DNA of 64,000 bases from Aureimonas phyllosphaerae (GCF_900113065.1 NZ_FOOA01000001.1:248001-312000); one strand, 5' to 3'. Positions 8,596 to 16,837 are shown, numbered from the stretch's first letter. The notes: generated by a model from the letters alone, not told the origin. Numbers and translations are program-made.

Positions 8596-9464
8596 GGCAC
8601 CACCGCCGATCCGTCGTGCAAGGCATCGCTCTTTGCGACCGCCAGCGCGGCATCGGCGCCCGGAATGTGCGGGAAGCCCCGAAAGTTCAGCCCGTTGTCG
8701 AACCGTTCGCGACAGGTCGCAAAGCTCCGGTCGCAACCCGCCGTCAGTCGCGCCTCGTCGCCGGGTTGCCAGAGCGGCGGCACGCCCTCCACGACGTCCA
8801 CAAGGACAAGACCGTCCTCACCGACCCGTAGCGAGCGCACGCTCCGCGCCGGAACCGATCCGATCCGAAGCTGCCCCGAGCGGTACGGCTCGGGGTCGAA
8901 TGCACCTAGACCATCGAGAACCACCGTCTCGGGCTCGACCGACGCGATCCGCCCGATGCGGGTCCAGGGTCCCATGTCCACCCGACAGCGCTCGTCGCCA
9001 AGCGCCGCATCGCAGCGCCGACGATAGTAGCGCCCCTGCTGCCGGTCCAGCCGCGCCGCGAGCCCGCGCAGTTCCACCGTCAACCCGACCTCGGTGCGCG
9101 TGATCTCTCCGAAATCGGCGACCTCCGTCAGGCGATGGTCTGCGGGCCGCTGCCAGTCGACCCGAAAAATCTCGACACTCGCGCCGTCGAACAGGCCCGC
9201 CGCGATCTCGTCCTCGCGGATCGCATCCGCCGACAACGCCGCCTCGATCCCTTGCGAGCCCGCGCCAAGTCCGAGCATCGTTTCCGCCTCGCCCGCAGTC
9301 CATCCGGTGCGAGCGCAGAACCGTGTCCCGTCGAACGTGAGGTCTTCGTCATGGTCGGTGAACCCCAGCACCCGACCGTCGCTGCGCGTCACGCGCCAGG
9401 CGTGGGCGAGCGTCGTTGCGGGACGGGCGAGCCGCGCGCGGAACTCCTCGGAAAGCTTGCTCAC
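8592..9464 (-). CDS. GTA baseplate hub protein, g13 (DUF2163)
   Basis: The 290-residue protein has the DUF2163 N-terminal region (HAWRVTRSDGRVLGFTDHDEDL) and a C-terminal domain with the cysteines of RYYRRRCDAALGDERC and TAGCDRSFATCRERFDN, the pattern of GTA g13 products. In RcGTA this is a hub component containing bound metal or disulfide-stabilised parts. Translation starts at a GTG that overlaps the g12 stop (GTGA). Confidence 0.9.
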   Translation of the reverse strand: MSKLSEEFRARLARPATTLAHAWRVTRSDGRVLGFTDHDEDLTFDGTRFCARTGWTAGEAETMLGLGAGSQGIEAALSADAIREDEIAAGLFDGASVEIFRVDWQRPADHRLTEVADFGEITRTEVGLTVELRGLAARLDRQQGRYYRRRCDAALGDERCRVDMGPWTRIGRIASVEPETVVLDGLGAFDPEPYRSGQLRIGSVPARSVRSLRVGEDGLVLVDVVEGVPPLWQPGDEARLTAGCDRSFATCRERFDNGLNFRGFPHIPGADAALAVAKSDALHDGSAVVP

Positions 9465-10093
9465 GGCCGCACCTCCACGAGGGGAATGGACGGAATGTCC
9501 CCCGCCTCGAAGGCGGCGATGTTGATCGACAGGTGATCCATGTCGAAGCGCACGGGCACGTCGAACTCGAAGCCGGCGGTCACGACCGCGCCCGGCATCG
9601 GAGCGACCGCAAAGCCCACCGTTCCCGCAGACGGATCGACGGAAAACCCTTGCCCAAGTTCGGCGCCATCGACACCGACCCGCACGCTGCCCGGCACCGG
9701 CTTGCCGATCGGCCGAACATACGCGTCGTCGTCCACGCCGTAGCGCTTCACCAGCTGGAACACCCGCGCCTCGCCATCGCCGGTGCCGATGCGCTGGTCG
9801 AAGACGGTCGCCGCCCCGCCGCCCGGCGCCGATGAAAAGTCGAACGGATCGCGGAAGCGGAACCCGGTCAGCCGCCCGCGCCGCGCCTCGAAGAAGTGCA
9901 GCACCGCGACGAGATCCTCGACGCTGCGCACGCCCGAGCCGGCGTCGTAGCGCCGCCAGGAATGGCGGGTGCGCTGGTTGCGGTTTTCGTATCCGTTCGA
10001 CAGGCGCACGATGTCGGTCCGCCGCTCCGGCCCGCCCGCGGTGCCGAAGGCGACGCGCAGCGGAAACCGCTCCTCGCTGAAAGACGCGATCAC
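9461..10093 (-). CDS. GTA distal tail protein, g12 (DUF2460)
   Basis: The 210-residue product has the DUF2460 signatures ERFPLRVAFGTAGGPERRTD, GYENRNQRTRHSWRRYD and FFEARRGRLTGFRFRDP that define GTA/phage TIGR02217-type distal tail proteins. It links the tail tube to the hub. The GTG start at 10093 lies two bases downstream of the g11 stop; upstream in-frame codons belong to g11 sequence and are not used. Confidence 0.9.
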   Translation of the reverse strand: MIASFSEERFPLRVAFGTAGGPERRTDIVRLSNGYENRNQRTRHSWRRYDAGSGVRSVEDLVAVLHFFEARRGRLTGFRFRDPFDFSSAPGGGAATVFDQRIGTGDGEARVFQLVKRYGVDDDAYVRPIGKPVPGSVRVGVDGAELGQGFSVDPSAGTVGFAVAPMPGAVVTAGFEFDVPVRFDMDHLSINIAAFEAGDIPSIPLVEVRP

Positions 10094-10095
10094 GC

Positions 10096-10692
10096 TCAAA
10101 GTCCTCTCTGCCCACGCATCGCCGCGCGCGCGATCATCGCCTGGATCTGCACCTCGGCCCGCTTGAAGCTCGGCGCGTCCGGCGTCGTGACGTTGAAGAC
10201 GATCGACGGCCCGCCACGTCCGCTTGCGCCTCCCGGTGCGGCGACGCCCAGCGCCCCGTCCGGCCCGCGCCGCAGCGGCAGGATCGCTTCCGCCCCCGCT
10301 TCGCCCATCAGCCCGATCCGCCCGCCGCTCGGAAAGAAGGTCGGGGCCCGCACGACGCCGCCCTTGGCGAAGGGCACGATGCCGCCCGGCGCCGCCCCAC
10401 CCGCTTGGGCAAGCCCGCCGCCGCCGACCCCGGAGAGCACCTGCCCAAGAAGCCCGCCTGCCAGTTGCGTCAGAGGCTTCAGGGCGGCATCGAGCGCGAT
10501 GGTCGAGATCCGGCCTCCCAGTTGCCGCAGCACGCCGTCCAACGAACGCCCCCCGCCGGCCGCGCCTTGGAAGGCCGAAGTCAGCGCCGCGCCGAAAGCG
10601 TTGGCGCGGGTCGAAAGATCGTTGAGCGCACGTTCGAAGCCGCCGGTATCGGCTTCGACCGAAATGCGCAGGGCATCCACCTCGTCCGCCAT
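10096..10692 (-). CDS. GTA tape measure protein, g11
   Basis: The 198-residue protein has an N-terminal amphipathic helical region (ISVEADTGGFERALNDLSTRANAF), a Gly-rich centre and the phage tape measure tail pattern FAKGGVVRAPTFFPSGGR...GEAGAEAILPLRR. It is short, as in RcGTA, which agrees with the short GTA tail. It sets tail length and may become part of the DNA exit channel. It follows g10.1 by three bases. Confidence 0.9.
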   Translation of the reverse strand: MADEVDALRISVEADTGGFERALNDLSTRANAFGAALTSAFQGAAGGGRSLDGVLRQLGGRISTIALDAALKPLTQLAGGLLGQVLSGVGGGGLAQAGGAAPGGIVPFAKGGVVRAPTFFPSGGRIGLMGEAGAEAILPLRRGPDGALGVAAPGGASGRGGPSIVFNVTTPDAPSFKRAEVQIQAMIARAAMRGQRGL

Positions 10693-10695
10693 GTC

Positions 10696-10917
10696 TCACC
10701 TCGTGTCGGGAAAGCGTTGCATCAGGTCGTCGAGCCGGGCGCGGCTCGGCGGCTCGGTCATGGCCGCGAAGGGGCGAAGCGCCAGCGCCAGCTCACGCGG
10801 GCTCGCCCGCCACACCGCGTCCGGCGCGAGGTGCAAGACGCACACCGCGGTCGCGAAAAGCTCGTCCCAGGGAAAAGCCGCCGCGCCGGCCGTCGCGGGC
10901 AGCGCGGCGGCGCTCAA
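10696..10917 (-). CDS. GTA tail assembly chaperone, g10.1
   Basis: The 73-residue product carries LHLAPDAVWRASPRELALAL, the core of the small GTA/phage tail assembly chaperone family (rcc01693-like). I chose the TTG at 10917 because it overlaps the g10 stop by four bases (TTGA) and is preceded at a good distance by GGAGGAGACG. The frame stays open further upstream to 11187, but that part lies inside g10 and has no family resemblance. It probably acts during tail polymerisation and is not in the finished particle. Confidence 0.8.
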   Translation of the reverse strand: MSAAALPATAGAAAFPWDELFATAVCVLHLAPDAVWRASPRELALALRPFAAMTEPPSRARLDDLMQRFPDTR

Positions 10918-11249
10918 GGGCGGGCGTTCGTCTCCTCCGGCCCGCCGAAGGCCGCAGCCAGTAGATCGGCCGCGATCCGCGCCGCGCCGGCCGCCCCGCC
11001 CTCGACGGCCATGGCCGCGACCTCCTCGTCGGTGGTGGCCGTTCCGCCCCCGCGCAGGCCCGCGCCGATGATCCGTGTCAGGTCGCGCGCCGACAGGCGT
11101 CCGCTGCCGAAGCGTTCGGCAAGGCTCGCGATGTCCTCGAGCGCAAAGGCGTCTTCCAGTTCGGCAAGCGCGCCGAGCGTGAGGCACAGCCGGTGCGCCC
11201 GCCCGTCCAGGACGGCCTCTACCTCGCCGCGGCGTCGGTTCACCGCCAT
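10914..11249 (-). CDS. GTA tail assembly protein, g10 (Phage_TAC_11-like)
   Basis: The 111-residue product MAVNRRRGEVEAVLDGRAHR, followed by LCLTLGALAELEDAF, matches the GTA family protein found between the major tail protein and the small chaperone gene. Such proteins are thought to be tail assembly chaperones, paired with the next gene as in other phages. The ATG at 11249 is one base after the g9 stop. It continues the compact operon. Confidence 0.85.
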   Translation of the reverse strand: MAVNRRRGEVEAVLDGRAHRLCLTLGALAELEDAFALEDIASLAERFGSGRLSARDLTRIIGAGLRGGGTATTDEEVAAMAVEGGAAGAARIAADLLAAAFGGPEETNARP

Positions 11250-11250
11250 C

Positions 11251-11664
11251 TCAGAGCACCGCGAACTGCAGCGCGCCGGCCGACTCCAGCGAGACCTCGA
11301 ACGAGACCTCGCCGTTGTGCTCGCCGCCGTATTCAAGCGCCGTCACCTGGAACGGGCCCGTCACCGTGCCGAAGTCCGGAATCACCGCCTGAAACGCAGT
11401 CACGCGCCCCTCAAAGAACAGCCGGCGCAGCGAGGCGTCCGACGCTGCGTCCTTGAAGATGCCCGAGCCTGAGAGCGAGGCCCGCTGCACGCCTGCTCCG
11501 CCCATAAGCTCGCGCCAGCGCCCGGCGCTCTCGGCGTCGGTCACGTCGACCGTCTCGGCGTTGAACGAGAGGCGCCGCGAGCGCAGCCCCGCTAGCGTCT
11601 CGAACGTGCCGTCCCCCTCCGCATCCGCCTTCAGGAGGAGGTCCTTGCCCTTTTGTGCGCCCAT
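11251..11664 (-). CDS. GTA major tail protein, g9 (TP901-1 family)
   Basis: The 137-residue product (MGAQKGKDLLLKADAEGDG, later LSFNAETVDVTDAESAGRWRELM) is a phage major tail tube protein of the TP901-1 type as in RcGTA g9. Many copies form the tail tube. A clear AGGA precedes the start. Unlike most neighbours it is separated from the upstream gene (g8) by 89 bases containing an RNA hairpin, perhaps to adjust its output. Confidence 0.9.
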   Translation of the reverse strand: MGAQKGKDLLLKADAEGDGTFETLAGLRSRRLSFNAETVDVTDAESAGRWRELMGGAGVQRASLSGSGIFKDAASDASLRRLFFEGRVTAFQAVIPDFGTVTGPFQVTALEYGGEHNGEVSFEVSLESAGALQFAVL

Positions 11665-11696
11665 GTCGCGCGATCCTTTTCGAATGCCGAAACGAA

Positions 11697-11724
11697 GAAG
11701 GGCGGCCCTTCCGGACCGCCCTTC
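11697..11724 (-). other. Intercistronic RNA hairpin between GTA g8 and g9
   Basis: The arms GAAGGGCGG and CCGCCCTTC are perfect complements around a 10-base loop. There is no T-run after it on the transcribed strand, so it is not a standard terminator. It lies in the 89-base gap just upstream of the major tail gene and could act as an mRNA processing or stability element. Confidence 0.6.
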
Positions 11725-11753
11725 GCGATGTTCGTCGTATGGATGTGGTGGTG

Positions 11754-12164
11754 TCAGGCCAGCGGCTCGGTCACCGCGCGGAAGCGCAGGATGCCGTGAT
11801 AGGCCGGGCTGTCTGGCTCCTGCCGTGCTTCGGCGAACTGAAGCTGTAGGTTCACCAGCCGGTGGCCGGCCAGCAGCAGCGCCTGGTCGTGCAGCTTGTT
11901 CGAGACCACGTCCATGATCTCGTAGGTTTCCTGCTTCGACCCGCCCTTCGCCCAGACGTGCAGCGTCAGGATGTGCTCCGCGCCGTCCTCGGTCCCGGTG
12001 GACCAGTCCACGACCGCCGTGCGGCCGAGGGTGAGATAGGGGAACGCCGCCCGCTCGGGCACGCGGTCGAAGACCTTCGGGCCGCCGAGCCGCGCAAGAA
12101 GCGCCGGGTCCCGCGTCAAGGTCGAAACGATGGTCGTCTGGAGTTCAGCGCTGGGATGCGCCAT
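11754..12164 (-). CDS. GTA tail terminator protein, g8 (DUF3168)
   Basis: The 136-residue protein has the DUF3168 pattern: TIVSTLTRDPALLARLG, then FPYLTLGRTAVVDWSTGTEDGAEHILTLHVWAKGG split by short loops, and EIMDVVSNKLHDQ. It caps the tail tube and joins it to the head connector. An AT-richer spacer of 46 bases separates it from the tiny upstream ORF. The reading frame is intact. Confidence 0.88.
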   Translation of the reverse strand: MAHPSAELQTTIVSTLTRDPALLARLGGPKVFDRVPERAAFPYLTLGRTAVVDWSTGTEDGAEHILTLHVWAKGGSKQETYEIMDVVSNKLHDQALLLAGHRLVNLQLQFAEARQEPDSPAYHGILRFRAVTEPLA

Positions 12165-12210
12165 GGCATTCAGTCCTCTTCGCTCCCGGTATCACGAAAC
12201 CAATACCGTG

Positions 12211-12396
12211 TTACACATCACGTGATAGCCTATCAGCGTCACCACCGCCCGTTAACTTTTCGTCAGGGATCGTCCCTCGAAGCTCGTCGTCCTCGAGCCG
12301 AGCCATGGCAATTCGCGTTGCCTGCCGGCGCACGGCCTCCCGCATTCGTCCCGCAAGCGGCGCTTTCGCCAGCCGGACCTCCACCCGCGCGATCAC
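12211..12396 (-). CDS. Small unassigned ORF between GTA g7 and g8
   Basis: A GTG at 12396 overlaps the g7 stop by four bases (GTGA), as in several certain junctions of this cluster, and opens a frame of 61 residues: basic and Arg/Leu-rich at first (VIARVEVRLAKAPLAGRMRE), acidic in the middle, ending SRDV. I do not recognise it and RcGTA has no gene here. The last 40 bases are AT-richer than the rest of the operon. It may be a lineage-specific connector or chaperone, or a decayed remnant. Confidence 0.45.
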   Translation of the reverse strand: MIARVEVRLAKAPLAGRMREAVRRQATRIAMARLEDDELRGTIPDEKLTGGGDADRLSRDV

Positions 12397-12725
12397 GCCT
12401 CCGCCTCGCAGCGACATACGAGATAGCGCCCCGTCTCGTCCGGGTCGTGAAGGGTGCGGATCACGAAGCGCCGCGGCCCGACCCGGAAGGCCATGCCCCG
12501 ATCGAGACCGCGCCGCGCCCTGAGCGTCACCCGGTGCGTCGCCGAGCCGATCCGCTGCCCCAGCCGCTCGTCGCTCTCGACGGTCAGCGGCTCCAGCCGC
12601 ACCGAGGTCTCGCCGACCTCGACCCAGCGGTCCCGCCCGCCGCCCATCGCATCCGGCACGATCTCGTTGCGCTCGATCGTCGCGCGATGGCGCAGGAGCC
12701 CCGCATCGATGAACTGCGGCGCCAT
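12393..12725 (-). CDS. GTA head-tail adaptor / head closure protein, g7
   Basis: The 110-residue protein has the phage head-completion pattern (IDAGLLRHRATIERNEIVPDAMGG split over the N-terminus, W-V-E-V, later RVGPRRFVIRTLHDPDE and YLVCRCEA) of the SPP1 gp16-like family. It closes the portal channel after packaging. Its ATG overlaps the g6 stop as TGATG. Confidence 0.87.
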   Translation of the reverse strand: MAPQFIDAGLLRHRATIERNEIVPDAMGGGRDRWVEVGETSVRLEPLTVESDERLGQRIGSATHRVTLRARRGLDRGMAFRVGPRRFVIRTLHDPDETGRYLVCRCEAEA

Positions 12726-13270
12726 CACAGGCCGACCCGGCGATAGGGCGCGAGAAGCCCGCGCACCAGCGGCGGCAGGTGGGCAGGCTGCATGGCCGGC
12801 GGCGCCGCGCCCCGCATCTCGTAGGAGACCGACACGAGGTGCAGCATGGCGAGCCTCAGCATGTCGGGTACGGCCGCGACGCCCATCTCCATCTCGATCT
12901 CGACGTCCCGCCCCGCCGCGCCGGTCAGGGCCGGCGGTAGCCGCAGCGCGCCGCCCGCACGCACGATCCGCACCGACGCGGGATCGACGTCCTGCGGCTC
13001 CCCCGCCTCGTCGAAGATCCGCGCCGCCGTCACCTCCCGCGCCGGCCCCTTCGACAGGGCAAGGTCCGGAAGCGGTGGGCCGTCGAGGCACAGCCGCATC
13101 GCGCGCGATGCGAGCACCAGCCCCGTCCGCGCCTCGATCGTCTCGCGCGCGGCACGCACGAAGGCGGCGATCGCGGTGTCCTCATCCTCCCGTTCGACGC
13201 GGATATGCGCCTTCGCCTCGGCCAGCGTCACCGGCTCCGCCTCGACCGGCCCGTTCTCGATCCAGATCAT
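12725..13270 (-). CDS. GTA head-tail connector protein, g6
   Basis: The 181-residue protein starts MIWIENGPVEAEPVTLAEAK and continues AHIRVEREDEDTAIAAFVRA, the DLKHLRI-like start of phage gp6-type connector proteins. It ends with PLVRGLLAPYRR. It sits below the portal in the neck. The ATG at 13270 is chosen because homologues begin with this motif; upstream residues are within the noncoding gap. Confidence 0.87.
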   Translation of the reverse strand: MIWIENGPVEAEPVTLAEAKAHIRVEREDEDTAIAAFVRAARETIEARTGLVLASRAMRLCLDGPPLPDLALSKGPAREVTAARIFDEAGEPQDVDPASVRIVRAGGALRLPPALTGAAGRDVEIEMEMGVAAVPDMLRLAMLHLVSVSYEMRGAAPPAMQPAHLPPLVRGLLAPYRRVGL

Positions 13271-13303
13271 CCCCAAAACCTCTTGGCATGCTGAGACAAG
13301 GAA

Positions 13304-13326
13304 GGCCGGACCCCGAAGGCCCGGCC
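13304..13326 (-). other. Intercistronic RNA hairpin between GTA g5 and g6
   Basis: Arms of nine bases (GGCCGGACC and GGCCCGGCC, one mismatch) surround a five-base loop in the 67-base gap immediately downstream of the capsid gene. No T-run follows on the transcribed strand. It would leave a protective 3' structure on a capsid mRNA if the transcript is cut or partly terminated here. Confidence 0.6.
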
Positions 13327-13337
13327 CACCGCCGCGA

Positions 13338-14591
13338 TCAGGCCGCGAAGTTGAGGAGCTTGGCCGCGTCGAAGTCCTGGATGCCGCCGCCCACACGCTT
13401 GGTCGTGTAGAAGAGGACGTACGGCTTGGCGCTGTAGGGATCGCGCAGCACGCGCACGCCCTGGCGATCGACCACGAGGTAGAACCGCCCGAAGTCGCCG
13501 AAGGCGATCGCCTTGGTCCCCGCGCCGATGTCCGGCATCGCCTCGGCCTCCACCACGGGGAAGCCCATCAGCGTCGCTCGGGCGCCCACGGCTGTCGGCG
13601 GCGCCCAGAGGTAGTTGCCGTCGCCGTCCTTCAGCTTGCGCACCGCGCTCTGCGTGCGGCGGTTCATCACGAAGCTCGCGTTCTGCCGGTAGCCCGCCTT
13701 CAGCGCGTAGATGAGGTCGATCAGCGCATCGCCCGCCGCGCCGGCCAAGAAGCCGCCGTTCGCCCCGGTCGAGACCGTGCCGACGCTGCCCCAGGCAAAC
13801 GCCGTCTCGGCCACGGTCGGATAGGTCATGAACCCCTTCGGCTTCGACACGCCGTCGCCGGTCACGAAGGCCGTGCCTTCCTGTGCCGCGAAGGCTTGCT
13901 CCACTTCCTCGCCGATCCAGGCGTCGATGTTGACGGCCGCGTCGTCGAGCAGCGCGTTGGTGGCGGCCGGCATGGCGTAGAGTTCCATGGTCGGGAAGCT
14001 TAGTTCGGCGAGTTGCGGCGCGTTGGTCTGCGGCCGGGCGTCGGCCTGGCCGACCCAGCCGGTCTGCGCCCCGTTCACCGCGAAGGGCTTGCGCAGCACC
14101 GCCGACGAGACCGTGCGCACGCTCGCGATGCCGCGGATCGGCGAGACCGCCGCCAGCCTGCGGCCGATCTCCGTCTCCGTCTCGGCCGGCACCAGGAAGC
14201 CGCCGTCGGCACCGACGAGGCCCGACATCGCCTTCTCCTCGAGGCGACGCAGACGCGTCTCGTCACCGCCCCGCACATAGGCCTCGAAGGCGGAGCGATG
14301 CTCGCTCGGCTCGCCGCCGGCGGTCTCGGTGCCGCCGCCGGCTGGCGGACGCATGCCCTTCAGCACCAGCCGTTCCAGCCGCTTCTCCTGCTCGTCCATC
14401 GCCTTCGCGATGCGCTCGACCTTGTCGCCCGAAAGGACGTCGGCGCTCATGCGCTTCTCGATCTGCGACATTCGTTCGTCGTTGGCTTCGCGGAAGGCGT
14501 CGAAAGCCGTCATCAGCTCGTTCAGCGCCTCGGGGCCCTCGCGCCCACCGTTGGCCTTGGTCTCGGGCGCGCCCTGGTTGAAGGTCTGCAT
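13338..14591 (-). CDS. GTA major capsid protein, g5 (HK97 fold)
   Basis: The 417-residue precursor has an N-terminal scaffold-like coiled coil (about 1-110), then the HK97 capsid body beginning near KAMSGLVGADGGFLVPAE, with FVTGDGVSKPKGF, SFVMNRRTQSAVRKLKDGDG and MGFPVVEAEAMPDI. The g4 protease is expected to remove the N-terminal part during head maturation. RNA hairpins lie in the gaps on both sides of this gene. Confidence 0.95.
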   Translation of the reverse strand: MQTFNQGAPETKANGGREGPEALNELMTAFDAFREANDERMSQIEKRMSADVLSGDKVERIAKAMDEQEKRLERLVLKGMRPPAGGGTETAGGEPSEHRSAFEAYVRGGDETRLRRLEEKAMSGLVGADGGFLVPAETETEIGRRLAAVSPIRGIASVRTVSSAVLRKPFAVNGAQTGWVGQADARPQTNAPQLAELSFPTMELYAMPAATNALLDDAAVNIDAWIGEEVEQAFAAQEGTAFVTGDGVSKPKGFMTYPTVAETAFAWGSVGTVSTGANGGFLAGAAGDALIDLIYALKAGYRQNASFVMNRRTQSAVRKLKDGDGNYLWAPPTAVGARATLMGFPVVEAEAMPDIGAGTKAIAFGDFGRFYLVVDRQGVRVLRDPYSAKPYVLFYTTKRVGGGIQDFDAAKLLNFAA

Positions 14592-14615
14592 GTCGTCTCC
14601 TCAGGCTGGAAAAGG

Positions 14616-14650
14616 CGAACCCCGCGCCGGCAGGCCGGACACGGGGTTCG
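14616..14650 (-). other. Intercistronic RNA hairpin between GTA g4 and g5
   Basis: Perfect nine-base arms CGAACCCCG and CGGGGTTCG flank a 17-base GC-rich loop with inner pairing potential. It lies in the 85-base gap upstream of the capsid start, without a T-run. With the hairpin on the other side of g5 it brackets the capsid cistron. Confidence 0.65.
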
Positions 14651-14676
14651 AGGAAGGTCGAAATGGGGAAGGAGCG

Positions 14677-15228
14677 TCAGGCGCCGACGGCAAGTCCCGG
14701 CCGCGCGATCCGCCGGGCCGCCTCGCGAAGGCAGCCCGCCCAGTCGAAGGCTAGGCCACGCACCTCGCGCACCCGCGCCGCGTCCTGCATCGGAAAGGTC
14801 ACGAGCGAGATCTCCCAGAGGTCGATATCGGTCAGGAGCCGGCGCGCCGCGTCCCGCAGCGGCTGGGCGCGCCGGGTGCGGAAGCCGATCGACAACCCGT
14901 CGATCGCCCCGCCTCGCAGAAGCGCCAGCGCCTCGCGCCCGCGTCGGCTGCCGAGTTCCAGCTGGCCTTCGGCATAGAGCCCGCGGGCGTCCTCGCGTAA
15001 AACCGTCCAGCGGCCGATCGGCTCGCCGGGATCGTGCTGCCAGAGCATTCGAACGCCGGCCGCCGTGCGCTCCTCCAGCGAACGCGCGAAGGCCCCGCGA
15101 CGGATGCGGTCGCCGGCCCGGTCGGTCCGCTCGAAGAGGCTCGCATAGCCGCGGATCAGCCCCGTCTCGTCCTCGTCAGCCACGGCCGCAAGCGGCACCG
15201 TGCGTTTGATCGAAGGCACCCGCGTCAT
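14677..15228 (-). CDS. GTA prohead protease, g4 (HK97 family)
   Basis: The 183-residue protein has IRGYASLFERTDRAGDRIRRGAF broken by short variations, the catalytic-type LWQHDPGEPIGR (His of the serine protease triad) and AIDGLSIGFRTRRA (Ser of the triad), as in U35 prohead proteases. It processes the capsid N-terminus. Its ATG overlaps the g3.5 stop by four bases (ATGA), fixing the start; a longer reading to 15297 is rejected. Confidence 0.9.
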   Translation of the reverse strand: MTRVPSIKRTVPLAAVADEDETGLIRGYASLFERTDRAGDRIRRGAFARSLEERTAAGVRMLWQHDPGEPIGRWTVLREDARGLYAEGQLELGSRRGREALALLRGGAIDGLSIGFRTRRAQPLRDAARRLLTDIDLWEISLVTFPMQDAARVREVRGLAFDWAGCLREAARRIARPGLAVGA

Positions 15229-15569
15229 GACCGCCCCTTCCGCACCGGCCGAACCCAGAGCCCCTCGGCAAACCGCTGGAGCGCGCCAAGCGCCCACCAG
15301 GCCGACAGGCTCACCGCCGCCGAGCCGATCAGCAGGAGCTCGGCCGCGCCGACCCGCCCGCCGAGCGCCAGATGGTCGCCCAGCGCGATTCCCGCCGGCC
15401 CACCGAACACGACGCCCGTCACGGCCCCGGTCAGGAACCGCGCCATCGCCTCGCGCCGGCCGTTCGGCAGGAGGTAGGCGATCGAGATCACCGACCCGCC
15501 GACCGCGCCCGCCAGCTTGGCGCCGAACAGCGCCAGCGGGGACGCCATGTCCCCCGTCATCGTATCCAT
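15225..15569 (-). CDS. GTA small membrane-like protein, g3.5 (DUF6107)
   Basis: The 114-residue protein has hydrophobic, Gly/Ala-rich segments (KLAGAVGGSVISIAYLLP, RFLTGAVTGVVFGGPAGIAL, AAELLLIGSAAVSLSAWWAL). It occupies the g3.5 position between portal and protease where small poorly conserved proteins are found in GTA clusters; DUF6107 is a tentative family name. GGGGGA lies seven bases before the ATG at 15569. Function is unknown. Confidence 0.75.
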   Translation of the reverse strand: MDTMTGDMASPLALFGAKLAGAVGGSVISIAYLLPNGRREAMARFLTGAVTGVVFGGPAGIALGDHLALGGRVGAAELLLIGSAAVSLSAWWALGALQRFAEGLWVRPVRKGRS

Positions 15570-15582
15570 GAAAATTCCCCCG

Positions 15583-16797
15583 TTACCCCGCCGCGCGCCG
15601 CTCGCGCGGCCCATAGCCCACCGCCTCGCGCTTCTCGTCGTCGTCGAGGAACCCCGCCGCGCCGACCCGCGACCACAGCGCCTCGCGCTCGACCGAAAGC
15701 CCCTCGATCCGGTCGGCGTCGAAGCCGAGCCGCAGGTCTCGCCCGCCCTCGAAGAAGGGCCCGAGCCAGTTGCCGAGCGCGCCGGACAGGCGCGACACCA
15801 GCGGCAGCACCGTCAGTCGCAGCAGCGCCCGGTTGGCCTCGGCGTAGTTCGCATAGGTCGCGTCGCCCGGAATGCCGAGCAGCATGGGCGGGACGCCGAA
15901 GGCGATCGCCACGTCCCTCGCCGCACCGTTGCGCGCTTCCATGAAATCCATGTCGCGAGGGCTCAGCGCCATCGCCTTCCAGTCGAGCCCGCCTTCCAGA
16001 AGCATCGGCCGCCCGGCGCGCGCTGCGCCGGCATAGCCGCTTTCCAGCTCCGTCTTCAGTCGTTCGAACTGATCGCCCGTCAGGTTGCCGCCGTCGCCGG
16101 GCTGGTAGACCAGCGCGCCGGACGGCCGGGCCGAGTTGTCGAGCAGCGCCTTGTTCCAGCGCGTCGCCGCGTTGTGGAGGTCGAGCGCCGTCTGCGCCGC
16201 CCCGACCGGCGCGAACCCGTCGGCCTCGCTCAACGGGTGGAACAGCCGGATCGCCAGCACCCGCGCCGGCTGCTCGCCGTCGCCCTCCAGCGGGATGCGC
16301 CGGACGCGCCCGCCCACTCGCTGCTCCACCGCTTCCGGCCAGCCGTCCGCCGACGACACCGTCCGGATCTGGTCCGGCCGCAGCGCGTGAAGCTGCCGGG
16401 GCCGCTCGTCGAGGACGCTCGCCTCGACATGCGCCGCGCCCGAGAGAAGAAGATGCCCGACCAGCGTCTCGATCAGCGCCGGCCCGTCCTGCAATCCGTT
16501 CGGCTGGCGTAGGAGGTTGAGCAGCGGATGTGCCTCGACCTCGTGCCGCCCTTCGTAGAGAACGAAGGGCACCGCGGCCGTGGTCTCGGCGATCAGCCGG
16601 ACGCAGCGATAGACCAGCGGATTGCGCATGAAGCCTGCGCGCGCCAGCGACCCGTAGGATCGCTCCGTCCAGTCCGCCTCGTCCGCCGCACCCGTAAACA
16701 CCAGCGCCCCGCCGCCGGCACCCGAGCGCACCTCGGGCGCCCCCGTCGAGGCAGGCGCCAGCCCCGCCAGAGCCTTCAGCCTCGTCGTCAAACCCAT
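15583..16797 (-). CDS. GTA portal protein, g3 (HK97 family)
   Basis: The 404-residue protein shows portal motifs: RSYGSLARAGFMRNPLVYRC split by one variation, AAVPFVLYEG, HPLLNLLRQPNG, GLDWKAMALSPRDMDF and FGVPPMLLGIPGDATYANYA. Twelve copies form the DNA channel of the head. The ATG at 16797 has GGAGAC eight bases upstream; a start ten codons earlier is possible but lacks a site. Confidence 0.93.
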   Translation of the reverse strand: MGLTTRLKALAGLAPASTGAPEVRSGAGGGALVFTGAADEADWTERSYGSLARAGFMRNPLVYRCVRLIAETTAAVPFVLYEGRHEVEAHPLLNLLRQPNGLQDGPALIETLVGHLLLSGAAHVEASVLDERPRQLHALRPDQIRTVSSADGWPEAVEQRVGGRVRRIPLEGDGEQPARVLAIRLFHPLSEADGFAPVGAAQTALDLHNAATRWNKALLDNSARPSGALVYQPGDGGNLTGDQFERLKTELESGYAGAARAGRPMLLEGGLDWKAMALSPRDMDFMEARNGAARDVAIAFGVPPMLLGIPGDATYANYAEANRALLRLTVLPLVSRLSGALGNWLGPFFEGGRDLRLGFDADRIEGLSVEREALWSRVGAAGFLDDDEKREAVGYGPRERRAAG

Positions 16798-16837
16798 CTC
16801 ATGTCTCCGTTGAACGGAATGCCTCAAGCAGTTGACG

